Positions 6,763 to 8,634 of a DNA stretch of 8,634 nt are shown here, one piece after another. Where the stretch lies: positions 1 to 8,634 of the forward strand of contig JANYBU010000321.1 of NCBI GenBank assembly GCA_025360665.1. Reading direction: 5' to 3'. Position 1 is the stretch's first letter; the number at the start of each line of letters is the position of its first letter. The notes under the pieces were generated by a model that saw only the letters and a list, made by a program, of their open reading frames with translations, made no database searches and was not told the DNA's origin. The position numbers were made by a program, and so were the translations under genes. The DNA comes from Nitrospira sp. Its GTDB lineage: Bacteria; Nitrospirota; Nitrospiria; Nitrospirales; Nitrospiraceae.

Positions 6763-6930
6763 GTGGGTGGGCGGGTTAGAAGGTTGCGCGCAGTGGAGAT
6801 CACCCACCAACGGCCACGCCAGATATCTGGCCAACCTGCGGTTTACAAACTCGATTCAGAGCTGCCTGACACGACCCACGCAGAGCTAACCCAAGGTAAA
6901 GCTGACGAATCGGAAGAACCATCCTCTTGA
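6742..6930 (+). CDS. Possible small protein, 62 aa
   Basis: An open frame from ATG 6742 to TGA 6928-6930, with a basic first half (GGRVRRLRAVEITHQRPRQI) and an acidic tail (KADESEEPSS). The codons look tolerably like those of a real gene. Against it: no Shine-Dalgarno, a start codon beside a 7-bp hairpin, and a 14-bp palindrome inside the frame. I recognise no family. It may be a chance frame in repeat-rich DNA or a fragment of an older gene. Confidence 0.25.
   Translation: MARLGVPVGGRVRRLRAVEITHQRPRQISGQPAVYKLDSELPDTTHAELTQGKADESEEPSS
6818..6831. other. 14-bp perfect palindrome GCCAGATATCTGGC
   Basis: A perfect dyad with no spacer, and the only one of this length I noticed between dnaE and the insertion sequence. 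It has the size of a dimeric regulator site, but no promoter or regulator gene is visible next to it, so a role is speculative. Confidence 0.3.
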
Positions 6931-6956
6931 TGGATCGGGATGGCTTGGCCTGTTCC

Positions 6957-6978
6957 GGTAGCAGAGTGGTAGCAGAAT
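6957..6978. repeat. 11-bp tandem duplication
   Basis: GGTAGCAGAGT (6957-6967) is followed directly by GGTAGCAGAAT (6968-6978), 10 of 11 bases identical. It lies just past the stop codon of the minus-strand gene fragment that begins at the insertion sequence. Simple slippage is the likeliest origin. Confidence 0.5.
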
Positions 6979-7146
6979 TTACTCGGACTGATCGCTATCG
7001 GTGTATTTCTTGAGCGATCTTAACAATTTCGCCTTATCGCTATCTATTGATCTTGAAACAGACTCCAGAACAATTTTCCCCGCCATCATTCCTTCGAGAA
7101 TTCGCATGAGAAAATCCTGCACACGTACAATGGCAACATACGTGAA
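6979..7146 (-). pseudogene. 3' tail of an unrecognised gene ending at the insertion sequence
   Basis: On the minus strand the frame is open from 7146 to a TAA at 6979-6981, about 55 codons with no usual start at its upstream end. It reads YVAIVRVQDFLMRILEGMMA, continues through IVLESVSRSIDSDKAKLL and ends YTDSDQSE. This has the look of a soluble helical protein tail. The DNA is AT-richer than dnaE and flavoprotein DNA. Its upstream end coincides with the left end of the IS3-family element, so the gene may have been cut by that insertion. If the element and one copy of a shared TGAAC flank are removed, the frame continues for about 30 codons into the right flank before a stop, which allows a protein of about 75-80 aa but does not prove one. 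I recognise no family. Confidence 0.33.
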
Positions 7147-7212
7147 CTATAGTGGACCCCAATTTCCGGACAGTAGTTTAAGGTGGTAGCCTGCTGTACA
7201 AAGGAGCAGGTC

Positions 7213-7506
7213 ATGCGTGCACGTACGCGCAAGCATTTCAGTGGGGCGTTCAAGGCCAAGGTGGCACTGGAGGCAATCCGAGCGGTCAAGACGGTGAACG
7301 AGATTGCCCAGGAATACGGGGTCCATCCGACCCAAGTGGGGCAGTGGAAGAAGGAACTGCCCGAACAGGCCGCAGACCTCTTCGACGCCAAGCGCGGTCC
7401 GAAACCAGTTGACCCGTCGGCGAGTCCGGAGCGGCTCTACTCCGAGATCGGGCGACTCAAGATGGAACTGGACTGGCTTAAAAAAAAGTCTGGGATATGC
7501 CTGTAG
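7213..7506 (+). CDS. IS3-family transposase OrfA
   Basis: OrfA, 97 aa, the DNA-binding part of the transposase. The helix-turn-helix region spans about residues 9-50 (FSGAFKAKVALEAIRAVKTV, then IAQEYGVHPTQVGQWKKEL). A heptad-like leucine zipper (about 73-92, ERLYSEIGRLKMELDWLKKK) would mediate OrfA and OrfAB multimers. The ATG at 7213 has an excellent AAGGAG (7201-7206) six bases upstream, so I prefer it to the GTG at 7183. The gene ends at TAG 7504-7506, just after the A8 run, and overlaps orfB by 10 bases. OrfA alone normally binds the IS ends and regulates transposition in this family. Confidence 0.92.
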   Translation: MRARTRKHFSGAFKAKVALEAIRAVKTVNEIAQEYGVHPTQVGQWKKELPEQAADLFDAKRGPKPVDPSASPERLYSEIGRLKMELDWLKKKSGICL

Positions 7507-7521
7507 CCGCGCGGACAGACT
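7480..7521 (+). promoter_or_regulatory. Programmed -1 frameshift site, A8 run with downstream stem
   Basis: Eight adenines (7480-7487) lie in the overlap of the two frames. In the -1 frame a TAA at 7479-7481 closes the upstream side and the orfA TAG at 7504-7506 closes the 0 frame, so slippage must occur between them, and the A8 run is there. A -1 shift gives ...LKKKVWDMPVAAR..., an OrfAB fusion of about 418 aa. AGTCTG (7487-7492) pairs perfectly with CAGACT (7516-7521). This stem could stimulate slippage, though it starts at the slip run itself, closer than the usual spacer. An alternative or pseudoknotted structure is possible. Confidence 0.75.
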
Positions 7522-8468
7522 GGGTGAGCCCCCAAGAACCACTGGCACTGACCCGGCAATGTGCCCTGACCGGGGTGACGCGTTCCACGCTCTATGCGCC
7601 ACACCCAGTCGCCACACCGGACGAGCAGGAATGGATATTGCTGGGACTGATTGACGCGGAATACACCCGGCACCCATTTTACGGCAGCCGCAAGATTCGG
7701 CAGTACCTGCGCGGGATCGGGCACCCGATCAACCGCAAGCGGGTCCAGCGCTTGATGGGCGTACTGGGTCTTGCGGGCATGGCACCGGGGCCGAATACCA
7801 GTCGCCCATATCCGCAGCACACGGTGCATCCGTACTTGCTTCGAGGCGTGGTGGTGACACGGCCCAACCAGGTCTGGAGTACGGATATTACGTACATCCG
7901 CCTCGCGCGTGGATTTGTGTACCTGGTGGCCGTGATCGACTGGTACTCGCGCAAAGTGCTGGCCTGGCGAATATCGAATACCCTGGATCACGGGTTCTGC
8001 GTGGAGAGTCTGGAGTACGCCTTGCAGATCTACGGTACCCCCGAGATCTTCAACACCGATCAGGGTTGCCAGTTCACCTCAGCGGCGTTCACCGGGGTGC
8101 TCACGGCACACGGCATCGCCATCAGCATGGATGGGCGCGGGCGGGCCTTGGACAACATCTTCGTGGAGCGGCTCTGGCGGAGCGTCAAGTACGAAGACGT
8201 CTATCTGCGAGGGTACGCCACGCTGCCGGAATTGCGGGCTGGACTGATGGAATACTTCGTATTTTACAACACAGAACGACGACATCAGTCGTTGGATTAC
8301 GTGACACCGGACGAAGTCTACCGGACCGCGAGTGGAGGCGGAGCACGGATTGTGGATCACTTCGGTGAGACCGCAAGCACGCCCCCAGACACACCACAAG
8401 AAAGAGAACACCGGGGCAGCGCCGTTCCGCTGCATGTAACCGGTTACCCTCTTAAACTCGAGGCATGA
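7497..8468 (+). CDS. IS3-family transposase OrfB (DDE catalytic domain)
   Basis: OrfB, 323 aa counted from ATG 7497, though it is most likely made as the C-terminal part of an OrfAB frameshift fusion because no ribosome binding site precedes that ATG. The order is the typical one: an N-terminal HTH-like region (TGVTRSTLY, 25-33; YGSRKIRQYL, 62-71; NRKRVQRLM, 79-87), then the retroviral-integrase-like rve domain. The catalytic triad is D130 (WSTDITYI), D188 (FNTDQGCQFTS) and E224 (DNIFVERLW), with exactly 35 residues between the last two, plus K231. The C-terminal YNTERRHQSLDYVTPDEVY motif (about 255-275) is present. A further tail of about 45 residues, rich in proline and charged residues, runs to 21 bases from the right end and contains the DNA palindrome GTAACCGGTTAC (8436-8447). 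All residues needed for activity are present. Confidence 0.93.
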   Translation: MPVAARTDWVSPQEPLALTRQCALTGVTRSTLYAPHPVATPDEQEWILLGLIDAEYTRHPFYGSRKIRQYLRGIGHPINRKRVQRLMGVLGLAGMAPGPNTSRPYPQHTVHPYLLRGVVVTRPNQVWSTDITYIRLARGFVYLVAVIDWYSRKVLAWRISNTLDHGFCVESLEYALQIYGTPEIFNTDQGCQFTSAAFTGVLTAHGIAISMDGRGRALDNIFVERLWRSVKYEDVYLRGYATLPELRAGLMEYFVFYNTERRHQSLDYVTPDEVYRTASGGGARIVDHFGETASTPPDTPQEREHRGSAVPLHVTGYPLKLEA

Positions 8469-8538
8469 GTGTCTTGACGGAGGGGTCCACTGAACCCATG
8501 CCTCGCTGCACTACACCGCGTGTACCATACAGCGAAAA

Positions 8539-8634
8539 GTGAAATCCACACGAACTTGGAGCCTGTTGATCCTCATCCCCCCTATTGGTCGTATGCTATT
8601 TGGCCGGTACTGGATGCCGAGGAACGGCCGATGC
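8539..8634 (+). CDS. Possible start of a gene running off the right edge
   Basis: From a GTG at 8539 the plus strand is open to the end of the window (32 codons), reading VKSTRTWSLLILIPPIGRML and onward. The short hydrophobic run could be the start of a membrane or exported protein. There is no Shine-Dalgarno, and one minus-strand frame is open over much the same stretch, so the coding strand is uncertain. The bases between the insertion sequence and this point (8490-8538) show nothing recognisable. Confidence 0.2.
   Translation, partial: MKSTRTWSLLILIPPIGRMLFGRYWMPRNGRC

Larger units (their letters stand above)
7153..8489 (+). mobile_element. IS3-family insertion sequence, complete, about 1.34 kb
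   Basis: The ends TGGACCCC (7153-7160) and GGGGTCCA (8482-8489) are perfect 8-bp inverted repeats with the TG...CA termini usual for IS3 elements. They can be extended by two bases to AGTGGACCCC. A second inverted pair, AGTTTAAG (7175-7182) and CTTAAACT (8451-8458), lies inside. The element carries overlapping orfA and orfB joined by an A8 slip site, both apparently intact, so it may still be active. No clean 3-4 bp target duplication borders the 8-bp repeats. TGAAC occurs on both sides (7143-7147 and 8491-8495) but offset by 5 and 1 bases. The family is secure; I cannot fix the subgroup without comparison. Confidence 0.9.

Noticed and set aside
6940..6990. tRNA-end or integrase attachment site suggested by GGTAGCAG repeats
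   Set aside because: No tRNA cloverleaf could be built and no integrase gene is nearby. The duplication is simple.
7183..7212. Upstream GTG start for orfA
   Set aside because: The ATG at 7213 has a near-ideal AAGGAG six bases upstream, and that site lies inside the proposed extension.

Overview
The window reads as a piece of GC-rich bacterial chromosome made mostly of housekeeping genes, with one insertion sequence at the right end. The protein styles, the dnaE-accA pair and the short tandem or palindromic repeats in nearly every gap fit a Nitrospira-type (Nitrospirota) genome. That assignment is an inference from recognition, not a search result.

Layout. Positions 25-510 (minus) hold an unrecognised small gene, divergent from a complete flavoprotein gene of the HI0933/PP_4765 type (534-1769, plus). 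The flavoprotein's last four codons and stop lie inside a 14-bp tandem repeat, and the convergent gap that follows holds a 10-bp inverted repeat and a candidate terminator for the minus-strand operon. From there to 6494 the minus strand carries dnaE (replicative DNA polymerase III alpha) followed by accA (acetyl-CoA carboxylase carboxyltransferase alpha). This is the same gene pair as in E. coli and they are probably cotranscribed. The 120-nt gap between them is almost wholly a quasi-palindrome built of 9-nt units, which occupies the place where a ribosome binding site for accA would be. DnaE has a near-consensus sigma70-type promoter (TTGACT, 18 nt, TACAAT) whose predicted +1 is the GTG start codon, so the message may be leaderless.

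Positions 6495-7152 contain no confident gene. They hold GC-rich hairpin-forming repeats next to the dnaE promoter, a weak small reading frame, a 14-bp perfect palindrome, an 11-bp tandem duplication, and an AT-richer minus-strand gene tail (6979-7146) that ends at the insertion sequence. Positions 7153-8489 are a complete IS3-family element: matching ends TGGACCCC/GGGGTCCA, orfA, an A8 slip site for -1 frameshifting, and orfB with an intact DDE triad. The last 145 bases are flank with no confident gene.

How it works together: DnaE copies the chromosome and AccA with AccBCD commits carbon to fatty acid synthesis, so the pair links replication and membrane supply. The flavoprotein's substrate is unknown. 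I see no convincing new multi-gene system. The points most worth a second look are the repeat structures that touch gene starts and ends, the predicted leaderless dnaE, and the complete PHP metal site in DnaE.
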